In this document: piece after piece, positions 8,928 to 17,349 of the stretch
Position numbering within the stretch: position 1 is the stretch's first letter
Layout of the letters: each line of letters opens with the position of its first letter
NCBI RefSeq assembly: GCF_001952855.1
Contig: NZ_LPNO01000011.1
Span: 62,886 to 126,885 of the forward strand
Source of the DNA: Pseudomonas sp. ATCC PTA-122608
Lineage (GTDB): Bacteria; Pseudomonadota; Gammaproteobacteria; Pseudomonadales; Pseudomonadaceae
Direction: 5' to 3'
Length of the DNA stretch: 64,000 nucleotides
Position numbers and translations under genes: made by a program
Notes under the pieces: generated by a model
What the model was told of the DNA's origin: nothing
Database searches by the model: none
The model's input: only the letters and a program-made list of their open reading frames with translations

Positions 8928-8962
8928 TGCTCCGCCATCTGGCAACCACAAGGAGCAGTACC

Positions 8963-9499
8963 ATGCCTGACAACAAGCGCCCCGCCCTGCTGGTCATCGA
9001 CATGCAGACCGGTCTGTACGATGGTCCGCAAAAACCCTACGAACGCCAGCGCGTACTCGACAACATCAACCAGTTGATTCAACGAGCGCGACACGCTGGC
9101 GTGCCGGTTTTTGCAGCGCGCCACACCGGCCCGGCGGGTTCGCCCATCGAGGCGGGCAGCCCGTTATGGCAGCTCTGGCCAGCGCTGGAGGTTGATGAGG
9201 CTCGCGACACGGTTTTCAATAAAACCCGGCCCAGCTGTTTTCTCGGCACCGAGGTGGCGCAGCAACTGGCGGCGGCACAGGTGAATGAACTGGTGATCGT
9301 CGGGATGAAAACCCAGTACTGCATCGACACAACGTGCCGAGTGGCCGTCGAGCTGGGGTTCTCGGTAGTGCTGCCGGAAGATGGCCATACCTGCATGGAC
9401 ACTCCGGCGTTATCGGCCGAGGCAATTATCGAGCATCACAATGGAACCTTGGCTGGGGCGTTTGTGAAGCGTGTGAAGGCGGCAGATATCTGCTTTTAA
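8963..9499 (+). CDS. Cysteine hydrolase, isochorismatase-like family
   Basis: A 178-residue cytoplasmic enzyme of the isochorismatase/nicotinamidase fold. The catalytic triad is visible: D13 (VIDMQTG), K87 (FNKTRPSCF) and C120 (GMKTQYCIDTTC). The GMxTxxCxxTT pattern places it with YcaC/RutB-type C-N hydrolases rather than isochorismatase proper; the substrate is unknown. ATG 8963 has an AAGGAG ribosome-binding site 8-13 nt upstream. Expression is probably controlled by the leader and terminator just upstream. A separate terminator follows at 9512. Confidence 0.88.
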   Translation: MPDNKRPALLVIDMQTGLYDGPQKPYERQRVLDNINQLIQRARHAGVPVFAARHTGPAGSPIEAGSPLWQLWPALEVDEARDTVFNKTRPSCFLGTEVAQQLAAAQVNELVIVGMKTQYCIDTTCRVAVELGFSVVLPEDGHTCMDTPALSAEAIIEHHNGTLAGAFVKRVKAADICF

Positions 9500-9511
9500 C
9501 CTCCCCCTGAA

Positions 9512-9555
9512 ACGCCCGCCGGAGTATCAATGCCCGGCGGGCGTCCGATTTTTCT
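9512..9555 (+). terminator. Rho-independent terminator after the cysteine hydrolase
   Basis: An 11-bp perfect stem ACGCCCGCCGG (9512-9522) with CCGGCGGGCGT (9534-9544), followed by CCGATTTTTCTT. It lies 13 nt past the hydrolase stop codon. Confidence 0.85.
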
Positions 9556-9629
9556 TCGCCTGTCGCGGGATTCATTCCGACAAAATGTCGCATACTCAAC
9601 CCCTCAAACCCTTCAGGAAGAGCCCTCGC

Positions 9630-10580
9630 ATGCCCGTCACCGTTCTGGTCCTGGTTGAAACCATCAACGACTACCTGCCGATCATCGAAGGCAATGGCTT
9701 TCACGTGATCCTCGCGCCGACCCCGGCCGAACGCGCCAAGGCAATCAAGACCCACGGCGGGCAGATCCAGGCGGTGCTGACCCGTGGCCCGCTGGGTTTG
9801 TACGCCGAGGAAATCGCCGCGCTGCCGCTGCTGGAGATCATCTGCGTGGTCGGCGCCGGCTATGAACACGTTGACCTGCAAGCCGCCAGCAACCGTGGGA
9901 TCGTGGTCACCAATGGCGCGGGCGTGAATGCACCGTCGGTAGCCGACCACGCCATGGCTCTGCTGCTGTCGCTGGTGCGTGACATTCCCCGGGCAGACGC
10001 TGCGGTACGGCGCAGCGAATGGCCCAAGGTGATGCGCCCTTCCCTCGCCGGCAAGCAGTTGGGCATTCTTGGACTGGGCGCCGTAGGCCTGGAGATCGCC
10101 AAGCGTGCAGCGCTGGGGTTTGGCATGGAAGTGAGTTACCACAACCGTCAGCCCCGCGAGGACGTCGACTACACCTACTGCGCCACTGCCGTGGAACTGG
10201 CGCGGGCTTCAGACTTCCTGATCCTGGCCACGCCGGGCGGCGCCAGCACCCGGCATTTGATCGACCGCCAGGCCCTCGACGCCCTTGGCCCCAATGGTTT
10301 TCTGGTGAACATCGGCCGCGGCAGCGTGATAGTCACTGCCGACCTGATCACCGCCCTGGAGCAACGGCGCATCGGCGGCGCAGCGCTGGATGTGTTCGAC
10401 GATGAACCCAAAGTGCCGGATGCCTTGAAGCTCCTCAGCAACACCGTGCTCACGCCCCACGTCGCCGGCCTGTCGCCGGAAGCTGCCCATGACACCGTGC
10501 AGCGCGTGGCAGACAACTTGCTGGAATACTTCGCCGGCCGGCCCGTACTGACGCCCGTGACACTGCCACCGAAGAAATAA
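9630..10580 (+). CDS. D-2-hydroxyacid dehydrogenase (hydroxypyruvate/glyoxylate reductase type)
   Basis: A 316-residue NAD(P)-dependent oxidoreductase. The Rossmann motif GILGLGAVGLEIAKRA is near residue 150, and the catalytic trio is visible as Arg in NIGRGSVI, Glu in DVFDDEPKVP and His in LTPHVAGLSPEA. The compact length and the hydrophobic VVGAGYEHVDL region fit the GhrB-like group that reduces glyoxylate or hydroxypyruvate. ATG 9630 follows AGGAAG at 9615; an upstream in-frame ATG at 9585 is less likely. No obvious operon partner. Confidence 0.88.
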   Translation: MPVTVLVLVETINDYLPIIEGNGFHVILAPTPAERAKAIKTHGGQIQAVLTRGPLGLYAEEIAALPLLEIICVVGAGYEHVDLQAASNRGIVVTNGAGVNAPSVADHAMALLLSLVRDIPRADAAVRRSEWPKVMRPSLAGKQLGILGLGAVGLEIAKRAALGFGMEVSYHNRQPREDVDYTYCATAVELARASDFLILATPGGASTRHLIDRQALDALGPNGFLVNIGRGSVIVTADLITALEQRRIGGAALDVFDDEPKVPDALKLLSNTVLTPHVAGLSPEAAHDTVQRVADNLLEYFAGRPVLTPVTLPPKK

Positions 10581-10670
10581 TGGCTAATAGCCAGCAATCA
10601 TCCAAATCCTGACTACACTGCTTGCGGGGACGCTCAGGACGCCGGTGCAGGACCGGCGAAGGAACGCAGG

Positions 10671-12527
10671 ATGGTTTGCCATGGATTCGGCCCGGCCCGC
10701 CAACGCGGTGCGATAGGTCTGATGGGCGCGATGACCCTCGCGATTGCGCTGTTGTTTCTGCTGCTGGTGGTCGACAGCGGCCGGCTGTACCTGGAAAAGC
10801 GCAAGCTGCAACGGATTGCCGACACCGCTGCGCTGGAGGTGGTGACCCGCGGCGGCGCCTGCGTCTCCCCGAATACCAACGCCGCGCAATTCGCGATCCA
10901 AAGCGCGACCCGCAATAACTTCCCAATCAACGAAAACCGTACCCTGGCCACCGCCTGCGGCACGTTGGTCACCGGCGCTGACTTCATGCGCACCTTCAGT
11001 CCCAATCCCTCAAAAGCCGATGCGATTCAGGTCATCGCCACCCATCGCGTGGTCACCAGCATCGCCAACGGTCTCTTCATGCTGTTCTCCCCCGGCCCTT
11101 TCGAGTCGACCATCCAGTTGCAGGCAGTGGCCGTGGCCGCAGTACCCGCGCCGCCGGTCGCCGTGCTGACCATTCGCAGCACGCTGTTGACCGTCGACAG
11201 CACCAAGTCCGCAGCACTCAACGCGCTGATCGGCGGGCTGCTGGGGGGCAAGTTGCAAATCAACGCGGTGGGCTGGGAGGGGTTGATCAACACCGATATC
11301 AGCCTGCTCAGCTACCTGGAAGCGTTGGCCATTCAACTGAAGGTCAGCGCCGGCAACTACGACGAACTGCTCAAGACCAACGCCAGCGTCGGCGATTTGA
11401 TCCAGGCCGCAATTGATGTTCTCAAGCTGGGGGGCGATGCGGTCAAGGTGGTGATCAATAACCTGGAAGCGATCAAGCTGATTGCTCCCGGCACGAAGAT
11501 CCTGCACCTGGGCGACCTGCTGACCATCCAGAACGGCACCGACAAGAGCGCCCTGGACGTCAACCTGCAACTGTTCAACCTGATCCAGGGGTTTGTGCAA
11601 CTGTCGAACAAGTACAACGCCGTGGCGGTGGAGCTGCCGGTGGATGTGCTGGGATTGCTGAATATCACGGTCAAGACCAAGGTGATTGAACCGGCGCAGA
11701 TATCCGCCATCGGCAACCCGAAGCTGATCGCCACCCAGCCGATTTATGTCAGGACCGCGCAAGTCAGAACCTTGATCTCCGTGAACTTGCCCGTGGTCGG
11801 CGTGCTGAACGATGTGGTAAGCGGAGTGACAGGCCTGCTGGGGCTGTTGTTGGGCAGCTCCCTGGATCCGAAAATCGGCACCCAACTCGACGTGGCCCTG
11901 GAGGCGGCCAGCGGCAGTAGCGAGGTGACCGGTTATCGCTGCAACGGGCCTGCGGACAAATCGTTGTCGGTGGTGGGCACCACATCTGCCGTGCGGTTGA
12001 TGGTCGGCCAGATCGACCCGAAAAACCTGTTTTCTTCCACCGCCCCGCTGAGTGTCGACGAGTTTCCATTGCTCGACCTGGGCATACGAACCTGCAGCAA
12101 GGGCGTCTGCGATCCTCGGCAACCCTATGGCGTAGGCGGCATCAGCCTGAGAGTCGACAGCAGCGTGGCCAAGACCACTCGCAATCACACCTACGCGTCG
12201 CCGCCCGAGGTGAAGCAGCCCCCCGCCTACTTCAGTTTCAGTTCGAGTAACGTGGTAGGCAGCTTGAGCAACACCCTCAGTGGCATCCAGTTGATCAACC
12301 ATCCACCTACACAAGGCGGGCTCTTGGGATTGGTGCTGAATCTGGTGGTCGGCCTGGTGACGGGCGTGCTCAATCTCCTCACCGGCATCATCTCCGGGGT
12401 GCTCAGCCCGCTCCTCGACCCATTGGTCAACAACCTTCTTGCCGGTTTGGGCGTAGACCTGGCGAAAGTCGAAATAGGTGCCAACCTGTCCTGCAGCCCC
12501 GGCGGGCGCGCAATTCTGGTGATCTGA
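10671..12527 (+). CDS. TadG-like (Tad/Flp pilus-type) membrane-anchored protein, orphan
   Basis: A 618-residue protein with the TadE/TadG N-terminus: a short basic lead (RQRGAIGLMGAMTLAIALLF), one transmembrane helix, and the conserved DSGRLYLEKRKLQRIADTAAL stretch. The rest is a large predicted periplasmic region rich in Leu/Val/Gly with LLGLLLGSSLDP and tandem hydrophobic segments near the C-terminus (LVLNLVVGLVTGVLNLLTGIISGVL). TadG proteins usually sit in tad/flp pilus operons, but no prepilin, ATPase or secretin gene is nearby. It therefore works with a distant tad locus or independently (inference). Confidence 0.78.
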   Translation: MVCHGFGPARQRGAIGLMGAMTLAIALLFLLLVVDSGRLYLEKRKLQRIADTAALEVVTRGGACVSPNTNAAQFAIQSATRNNFPINENRTLATACGTLVTGADFMRTFSPNPSKADAIQVIATHRVVTSIANGLFMLFSPGPFESTIQLQAVAVAAVPAPPVAVLTIRSTLLTVDSTKSAALNALIGGLLGGKLQINAVGWEGLINTDISLLSYLEALAIQLKVSAGNYDELLKTNASVGDLIQAAIDVLKLGGDAVKVVINNLEAIKLIAPGTKILHLGDLLTIQNGTDKSALDVNLQLFNLIQGFVQLSNKYNAVAVELPVDVLGLLNITVKTKVIEPAQISAIGNPKLIATQPIYVRTAQVRTLISVNLPVVGVLNDVVSGVTGLLGLLLGSSLDPKIGTQLDVALEAASGSSEVTGYRCNGPADKSLSVVGTTSAVRLMVGQIDPKNLFSSTAPLSVDEFPLLDLGIRTCSKGVCDPRQPYGVGGISLRVDSSVAKTTRNHTYASPPEVKQPPAYFSFSSSNVVGSLSNTLSGIQLINHPPTQGGLLGLVLNLVVGLVTGVLNLLTGIISGVLSPLLDPLVNNLLAGLGVDLAKVEIGANLSCSPGGRAILVI

Positions 12528-12657
12528 ACACATCAAGCCCGCTGATCATCGGCCAACACGCTAACCTATTAAGCCGCCCCAACCTTGTGGCTGGGCGGCC
12601 GCGCGCATTAGATTAGCCAATAGTCCAAGGCCTTAAGAATAAGCAGAAGGGATAAGC

Positions 12658-13725
12658 ATGGCGCTTAATGACCAATCGACCCAGATTCGCCCCGGCGAAG
12701 AACTTGATGCCAGCCTCATCGATCCCTACCTCAAGGCCCATATCCCGGGCTTGAGTGGCAGCGTCAACATCAGCCAGTTCCCGGGTGGCGCCTCGAACCT
12801 GACGTACCTGCTGGAATACCCCGGCCAGGAATTCGTGCTGCGTCGCCCGCCCTTTGGCCACAAGGCCAAGTCCGCCCACGACATGGGCCGCGAATACCGG
12901 ATTCTCAACCAACTCAAGGACGGTTTCCCGTATTGTCCCAAAGCCTATGTGCACTGCACCGACGAGTCGGTGATCGGCGCCGAGTTCTACGTGATGGAGC
13001 GGGTCAACGGGATCATCCTGCGCTCTGACCTGCCGCCGGAACTGGGCCTGGACGCGGCGAAAACCGAAGCCTTGTGCAAAAGCTTTATCGACAAGTTCGT
13101 CGAGCTGCACCAGGTCGACTACACCGCCTGCGGCCTGGCCGACCTGGGCAAGCCTGAAGGTTATGTGGAGCGGCAGATTCGCGGCTGGAGCGACCGTTAC
13201 GAAAAGGCCCTGACCCCTGACGCGCCGAGCTGGGAAGCCGTGCGTGCCTGGCTCAACGACAAGATGCCCGCCGACCACCCCACCTCGAGCATCGTCCACA
13301 ACGACTACCGCTTCGACAACGTGATCCTCGACCCGCATAACCCGATGCAGATCATCGGCGTGCTGGACTGGGAGCTGACCACCCTCGGCGACCCGCTGAT
13401 GGACCTGGGCAACACCCTCGCCTACTGGATCGAAGCGGCCGACCCGGCGCCGGTGCAACTGATGCGCCGCCAGCCAAGCAACGCTCCCGGCATGCTCACC
13501 CGCCGCCAGTTCGTCGACTACTACGCCGAACGCTCCGGGATCCAGATCGACAATTTCGACTTCTACTACACCTACGGCCTGTTCCGCCTGGCCGGCATCG
13601 TGCAGCAGATCTACTACCGCTTCTTCCATGGCCAGACCCAGGACAAACGCTTTGCGCAGTTCATTCATATGAACAAGCTGCTGGAGCAGATGAGCCTGAA
13701 CGTCATCAAACAGTCTTCCCTCTGA
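12658..13725 (+). CDS. Phosphotransferase family protein (APH/choline-kinase fold, ACAD10/LvaA-like)
   Basis: A 355-residue cytoplasmic kinase-fold protein. The catalytic loop HNDYRFDNVILD (near residue 217) and the metal-binding stretch VLDWELTTLGDPLMDLG follow the aminoglycoside phosphotransferase pattern. The N-terminus has the nucleotide-binding GGASNLTYLL and the Lys/Arg-containing FVLRRPPFG. Relatives phosphorylate hydroxyacyl-CoA or hydroxyacid substrates before dehydration (ACAD10 N-domain, LvaA). It is followed after 19 bp by a short-chain dehydrogenase, so they probably form one operon acting on the same acyl substrate (inference). Confidence 0.85.
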   Translation: MALNDQSTQIRPGEELDASLIDPYLKAHIPGLSGSVNISQFPGGASNLTYLLEYPGQEFVLRRPPFGHKAKSAHDMGREYRILNQLKDGFPYCPKAYVHCTDESVIGAEFYVMERVNGIILRSDLPPELGLDAAKTEALCKSFIDKFVELHQVDYTACGLADLGKPEGYVERQIRGWSDRYEKALTPDAPSWEAVRAWLNDKMPADHPTSSIVHNDYRFDNVILDPHNPMQIIGVLDWELTTLGDPLMDLGNTLAYWIEAADPAPVQLMRRQPSNAPGMLTRRQFVDYYAERSGIQIDNFDFYYTYGLFRLAGIVQQIYYRFFHGQTQDKRFAQFIHMNKLLEQMSLNVIKQSSL

Positions 13726-13744
13726 CCCTCTTCAAGGAAAAACC

Positions 13745-14512
13745 ATGTCCAAGACTCAACTGTTCGACCTCGACGGCAAGATCGCTTTCGTTTCCGGCGC
13801 CAGCCGCGGTATCGGTGAAGCCATCGCCAAGTTGCTGGCCCAGCAAGGCGCCCACGTGATCGTGTCGAGCCGCAAGATCGACGGCTGCCAGCACGTGGCC
13901 GACGCGATTATCGCCGACGGCGGCAAGGCCACCGCCATCGCCTGCCATATCGGCGAAATGGAACAGATCACCAACGTGTTTGCCGCGATCCGCGAACAGT
14001 TCGGCCGCCTGGATATCCTGGTCAACAACGCCGCCACCAACCCGCAGTTCTGCAACGTGCTGGACACCGACCTGGGCGCGTTCCAGAAGACTGTCGACGT
14101 GAACATTCGTGGCTACTTCTTCATGTCGGTGGAAGCCGGCAAGCTGATGCGCGAGAACGGCGGTGGCAGCATCATCAACGTGGCGTCGATCAACGGGATT
14201 TCGCCGGGTGTGTTCCAGGGCATCTACTCGGTGACCAAGGCCGCCGTGATCAACATGACCAAAGTCTTCGCCAAGGAATGCGCACCGTTCGGCATTCGTT
14301 GCAACGCGCTGCTGCCGGGCCTGACCGACACCAAGTTCGCCTCGGCGCTAGTGAAGAACGACTCGATCCTGAAAATGGCCCTGGCGCAGATTCCCCTCAA
14401 GCGTGTGGCCGACCCGAGCGAAATGGCCGGCGCGGTGCTGTACCTGGCCAGCGATGCGTCGAGCTACACCACCGGCGTTTCGCTGAATGTGGACGGCGGT
14501 TTCCTGTCCTGA
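13745..14512 (+). CDS. SDR family NAD(P)-dependent oxidoreductase
   Basis: A 255-residue classical short-chain dehydrogenase. The cofactor motif is GASRGIG (18-24), NNAAT is near 95, and the catalytic residues are S148 (VASIN), Y161 and K165 (YSVTK). The ending SLNVDGGFLS is typical. It likely oxidises or reduces a hydroxyacyl intermediate together with the phosphotransferase encoded just upstream. ATG 13745 follows AAGGAAAAACC. The exact substrate is not evident. Confidence 0.9.
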   Translation: MSKTQLFDLDGKIAFVSGASRGIGEAIAKLLAQQGAHVIVSSRKIDGCQHVADAIIADGGKATAIACHIGEMEQITNVFAAIREQFGRLDILVNNAATNPQFCNVLDTDLGAFQKTVDVNIRGYFFMSVEAGKLMRENGGGSIINVASINGISPGVFQGIYSVTKAAVINMTKVFAKECAPFGIRCNALLPGLTDTKFASALVKNDSILKMALAQIPLKRVADPSEMAGAVLYLASDASSYTTGVSLNVDGGFLS

Positions 14513-14571
14513 TTCGGCTGGCGGGTGACTTGCGGTAATCTTGCGGGTGATTGCTTGCCTCTGGATGAACC

Positions 14572-16005
14572 ATGGAACTGCACGTCGTTATCAAGGGCCG
14601 CAAGGACCTGGCCGAACAGCTTTACCAGCAACTGCGCACGGCCATTGAGTCGGGACAACTGGTGGCCGGGTCGCAATTGCCTCCCAGCCGCTTGCTGGCC
14701 CTGCAACTGGGCGTGTCGCGCAAGACGGTCTCAGACACCTACGCGGCGCTGACCTACGAAGGGTTGTTGGTCGGCAGGATCGGCCGTGGCACGTTCGTCA
14801 ACGCCTGGGCCACGCGCCGCGAACACCTGCAAAGTGCCGCCGACCTCGCCTGCGCCGCCAACCTGGCCAAGTGGCAGGCCCTTCCCGCTCCCATGGGCCA
14901 CCCCAGCCGTGAGACCCGCCCGAGCCGGGACTTTATCGGCGGCGCCACGGCCCGCAGCCAGTTCCCCCAGGATGAATGGCGGCGCTGCACCCTCGATGCC
15001 TTGCGTCGTATCTCACAGGACAGCGGCTTCTACAGCCGGCCTGAAGGTTTGCCGGCCCTGCGCAGTGCAATCGCCGGGCATATCGCGTTTTCCCGTGGGG
15101 TCAGGTGCAGCGAAGACGACATCGTAGTCACCAACGGCGCCCAGCAGGCGCTCGACCTGATCGCCCGCGTGGTGCTGGAGCCGGGCAGCGTCGTCGCCAT
15201 GGAAGACCCCGGCTACCCCCCGGTGCGACTGATGTTCGACGCCATGGGGGCGACCGTGGTGGGCGTGCCGGTGGACGAGCACGGCCTGCGGGTCGACTTG
15301 ATTCCCGACGGCACGCGGCTGATCTACGTGACGCCGTCCCATCAGTTCCCCCTGGGCATGCCCATGAGCGTGCTGCGCCGTGAAGCGTTGCTGGCACGTG
15401 CGCTGGCGCTGGGCGCCATCGTGATCGAGGATGACTACGACAGCGAATTCCGCTACGAGGGCCGCCCCACCGATTCCCTGCAAAGCATGGACACCCGCGG
15501 TGTGGTCGCCTATGTCGGGACCTTCTCGAAAACCCTCCTGCCGGAGTTGCGCCTGGGCTACACGGTGTTACCGCCGGCGATTTTTGGCGCGGTGCTCAAG
15601 GCCAAGCAACTCACCGACCAGCACAGCTCCACCCTGCCGCAATGGGCCCTGGCCAAGTTCATCAGCGAAGGCTACCTGCTCAAGCACATTCGGCGCTGCC
15701 ATGGGGTGTATGCCGGGCGCCGGGAACGGATTCTGCAGCGCCTGGCGGGGGACCTCTCGCCGTGGTTCGAAGTGGTGCCCACCGTGGCCGGGTTCCATCT
15801 GGCCGCACTGTGCAAGGTGCCGGTGAATATCCCGCAGCTCACCCGACTGGCACGGGAGGCGGACGTGGGGCTCTATCCGCTGAGCGTGTTTTTTCACGAC
15901 ACACCGGTACGCGAGGGGCTGAAGATCGGGTTTGGCGCGATCGAAACCCTGGACATCGACCCGGCGCTGGACGTGGTGCGGGACATCCTGCAACAGATTG
16001 GCTGA
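14572..16005 (+). CDS. MocR-type regulator: GntR DNA-binding domain fused to PLP aminotransferase domain
   Basis: A 477-residue transcription factor. Residues ~1-80 form a GntR winged helix (LYQQLRTAIESGQLVAGSQLPPSR, LGVSRKTVSDTYAAL). Residues ~110-477 form a fold-type I aminotransferase-like domain with the PLP-binding lysine in GTFSKTLLPELRLGY (near 322), the DDYDSEF motif that contacts PLP, and NGAQQALDL. MocR proteins usually regulate a neighbouring gene in response to an amino acid or PLP. The likely target is the cupin gene 85 bp downstream, whose promoter region carries an inverted repeat. Confidence 0.9.
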   Translation: MELHVVIKGRKDLAEQLYQQLRTAIESGQLVAGSQLPPSRLLALQLGVSRKTVSDTYAALTYEGLLVGRIGRGTFVNAWATRREHLQSAADLACAANLAKWQALPAPMGHPSRETRPSRDFIGGATARSQFPQDEWRRCTLDALRRISQDSGFYSRPEGLPALRSAIAGHIAFSRGVRCSEDDIVVTNGAQQALDLIARVVLEPGSVVAMEDPGYPPVRLMFDAMGATVVGVPVDEHGLRVDLIPDGTRLIYVTPSHQFPLGMPMSVLRREALLARALALGAIVIEDDYDSEFRYEGRPTDSLQSMDTRGVVAYVGTFSKTLLPELRLGYTVLPPAIFGAVLKAKQLTDQHSSTLPQWALAKFISEGYLLKHIRRCHGVYAGRRERILQRLAGDLSPWFEVVPTVAGFHLAALCKVPVNIPQLTRLAREADVGLYPLSVFFHDTPVREGLKIGFGAIETLDIDPALDVVRDILQQIG

Positions 16006-16016
16006 GGGAATTTCCG

Positions 16017-16057
16017 CCGGATTGGCTATTGGTCAAATCCGGATCGGGGCCTAGGGT
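16017..16057 (+). promoter_or_regulatory. Candidate promoter and inverted repeat before the cupin gene
   Basis: TTGGTC (16029-16034), a 17-nt spacer and TAGGGT (16052-16057) give a plausible sigma-70 promoter. An inverted repeat CCGGATT (16017-16023) / AATCCGG (16036-16042) overlaps the -35 box, and ATTGG is repeated directly at 16021 and 16028. These could be operator elements for the adjacent MocR regulator (inference). Confidence 0.35.
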
Positions 16058-16089
16058 GAACGGGTCTCGACTCACTCGGAAGCCTCACC

Positions 16090-16491
16090 ATGAAAGTACT
16101 GCTCGGCACCACCCTGCTGCTGGCCTCGTTAAGCGCCTTTGCCCACGACCCGGTATACAACCAGGAAAAGATCAACGTCTTGCAGGAACACGCCCTGACC
16201 AACGTCCCCGGCAAGAAAACCGTGATGCTCACCGTGGACTACGCCCCGGGCCAGGCGACCGTGCCCCACAGCCACACCGGCACTGCCGTGGCCTACGTGC
16301 TGGAGGGTGAAATCACCTCGCGGGTCAACGATGAGAAGGCGATCACCTACAAGGTCGGCCAATCGTTCTACGAACCGGCTGGCTCGCGGCACTTTGAATC
16401 GAGCAATGCCAGCCAGACCCAACCGGCGAAATTGCTGGTGGTGATGGTGATGGACGACAAGGCCGACGTACTCACACCGCTGCCACACTAA
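16090..16491 (+). CDS. Small exported cupin-domain protein
   Basis: A 133-residue protein with a signal peptide (about residues 1-18, ending LSAFA before HDPVYN) and a single cupin barrel. Cupin motif 1 is PGQATVPHSHTGTAVAYVLEGE, with metal-ligand histidines in PHSHTG; motif 2 is YEPAGSRHFESSNAS. Family members bind a metal and act as small-molecule sensors or enzymes; the function here is unknown. It follows a MocR regulator gene. Its stop overlaps the convergent tag gene by 4 bp. Confidence 0.8.
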   Translation: MKVLLGTTLLLASLSAFAHDPVYNQEKINVLQEHALTNVPGKKTVMLTVDYAPGQATVPHSHTGTAVAYVLEGEITSRVNDEKAITYKVGQSFYEPAGSRHFESSNASQTQPAKLLVVMVMDDKADVLTPLPH

Positions 16492-17117
16492 GGCCGTTTG
16501 AATTGCCGGCGCCGATCTTCGATCTGCTGCCGGCAGATACAGCCTTCAAGGTGGTCGTTGACCATGCCCATCGCCTGCATGAACGCATACATCGTGGTCG
16601 GCCCCACGTAGCTCCAGCCGCGCTTTTTCAGGGCCTGGAACAAGCGCGTTGAAGCGGCTGAAGTCGGGTTGGCCGTCCAGTACGCCAGGTCGACCTGCGC
16701 CGGGCGCTCGTCGGCGGGCGGCTCAAATGACCACAACCACGCCGCCAGCGAACCGGTCTCATCCACCAGCTCACAAGCGCGCCGGGCGTTGTTGATGGTG
16801 GACACGATCTTGGCGCGATTGCGCACGATACCCGGGTCGGCCATCAGCCGCTCGATATCCTGCTCGGTGTACTGCGCCACCCGGCGAAAATCAAAGCCCT
16901 CGAACGCCCGTCGAAACGCCTCGCGCTTGCGCAGGATGGTGATCCACGCCATGCCCGCCTGAAAACCCTCCAGGCAAATCTTCTCGTAAAGCGCAATGTC
17001 ATCAGCCACCGGCACGCCCCATTCGTGGTCGTGGTAATCCGGGTATTCCACTGCGGCCATGCGCCATGTACAGCGCGTCAGGCCATTCTCATCCGTCGTC
17101 AGTCCCGGAATATCCAT
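16488..17117 (-). CDS. tag: DNA-3-methyladenine glycosylase I
   Basis: A 209-residue base-excision repair enzyme that removes 3-methyladenine from alkylated DNA. Family marks are RCTWR near the start, EYPDYHDHEWGVPV (zinc-ligand and base-pocket region), LEGFQAGMAWITILRKREAFRRAF, and the C-terminal zinc-binding VNDHLEGCICRQQ. Its length is slightly above the ~190 residues of E. coli Tag. It is convergent with the cupin gene, overlapping it by 4 bp at the 3' ends. Confidence 0.92.
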   Translation of the reverse strand: MDIPGLTTDENGLTRCTWRMAAVEYPDYHDHEWGVPVADDIALYEKICLEGFQAGMAWITILRKREAFRRAFEGFDFRRVAQYTEQDIERLMADPGIVRNRAKIVSTINNARRACELVDETGSLAAWLWSFEPPADERPAQVDLAYWTANPTSAASTRLFQALKKRGWSYVGPTTMYAFMQAMGMVNDHLEGCICRQQIEDRRRQFKRP

Positions 17118-17203
17118 AGCTCACCTGTTTGGCCAAGCTGCGGATGATAAGCGAAAAAAAATTCCCGCCGCCAACCGCTCAAGCACAGACCTTACATACC
17201 CAC

Positions 17204-17299
17204 TGGTCAGACCGGGACCGGCCATCCACGTAATATTTACTTGCGACTTGAAAAAATCCGAGCGTAGACTGGCCCCGCACTGGACATACCGGTCAGACC
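17204..17299 (+). promoter_or_regulatory. dctA-type promoter flanked by two GGTCAGACC operators
   Basis: Two identical 9-bp pseudopalindromes GGTCAGACC lie at 17205-17213 and 17291-17299, 86 bp apart start to start. Between them is a candidate promoter TTGCGA (17241-17246), 18-nt spacer, TAGACT (17265-17270). TGGTCNGACCA-type palindromes are the classic operators of FadR-subfamily (FCD) regulators such as LldR and PdhR, and an FCD regulator is encoded right after the symporter. Looping or roadblock repression by that regulator is inferred. Confidence 0.55.
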
Positions 17300-17349
17300 A
17301 CAACAATTAAGCCCTGGACCCACCAGGGCACCGAATAGAGATCCTCCCC

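Noticed and set aside
12573..12601. GC-rich hairpin GCCGCCCC...GGGCGGC after the TadG-like gene
   Set aside because: The stem has a bulge and there is no T-tract, so it cannot be called a terminator with confidence.
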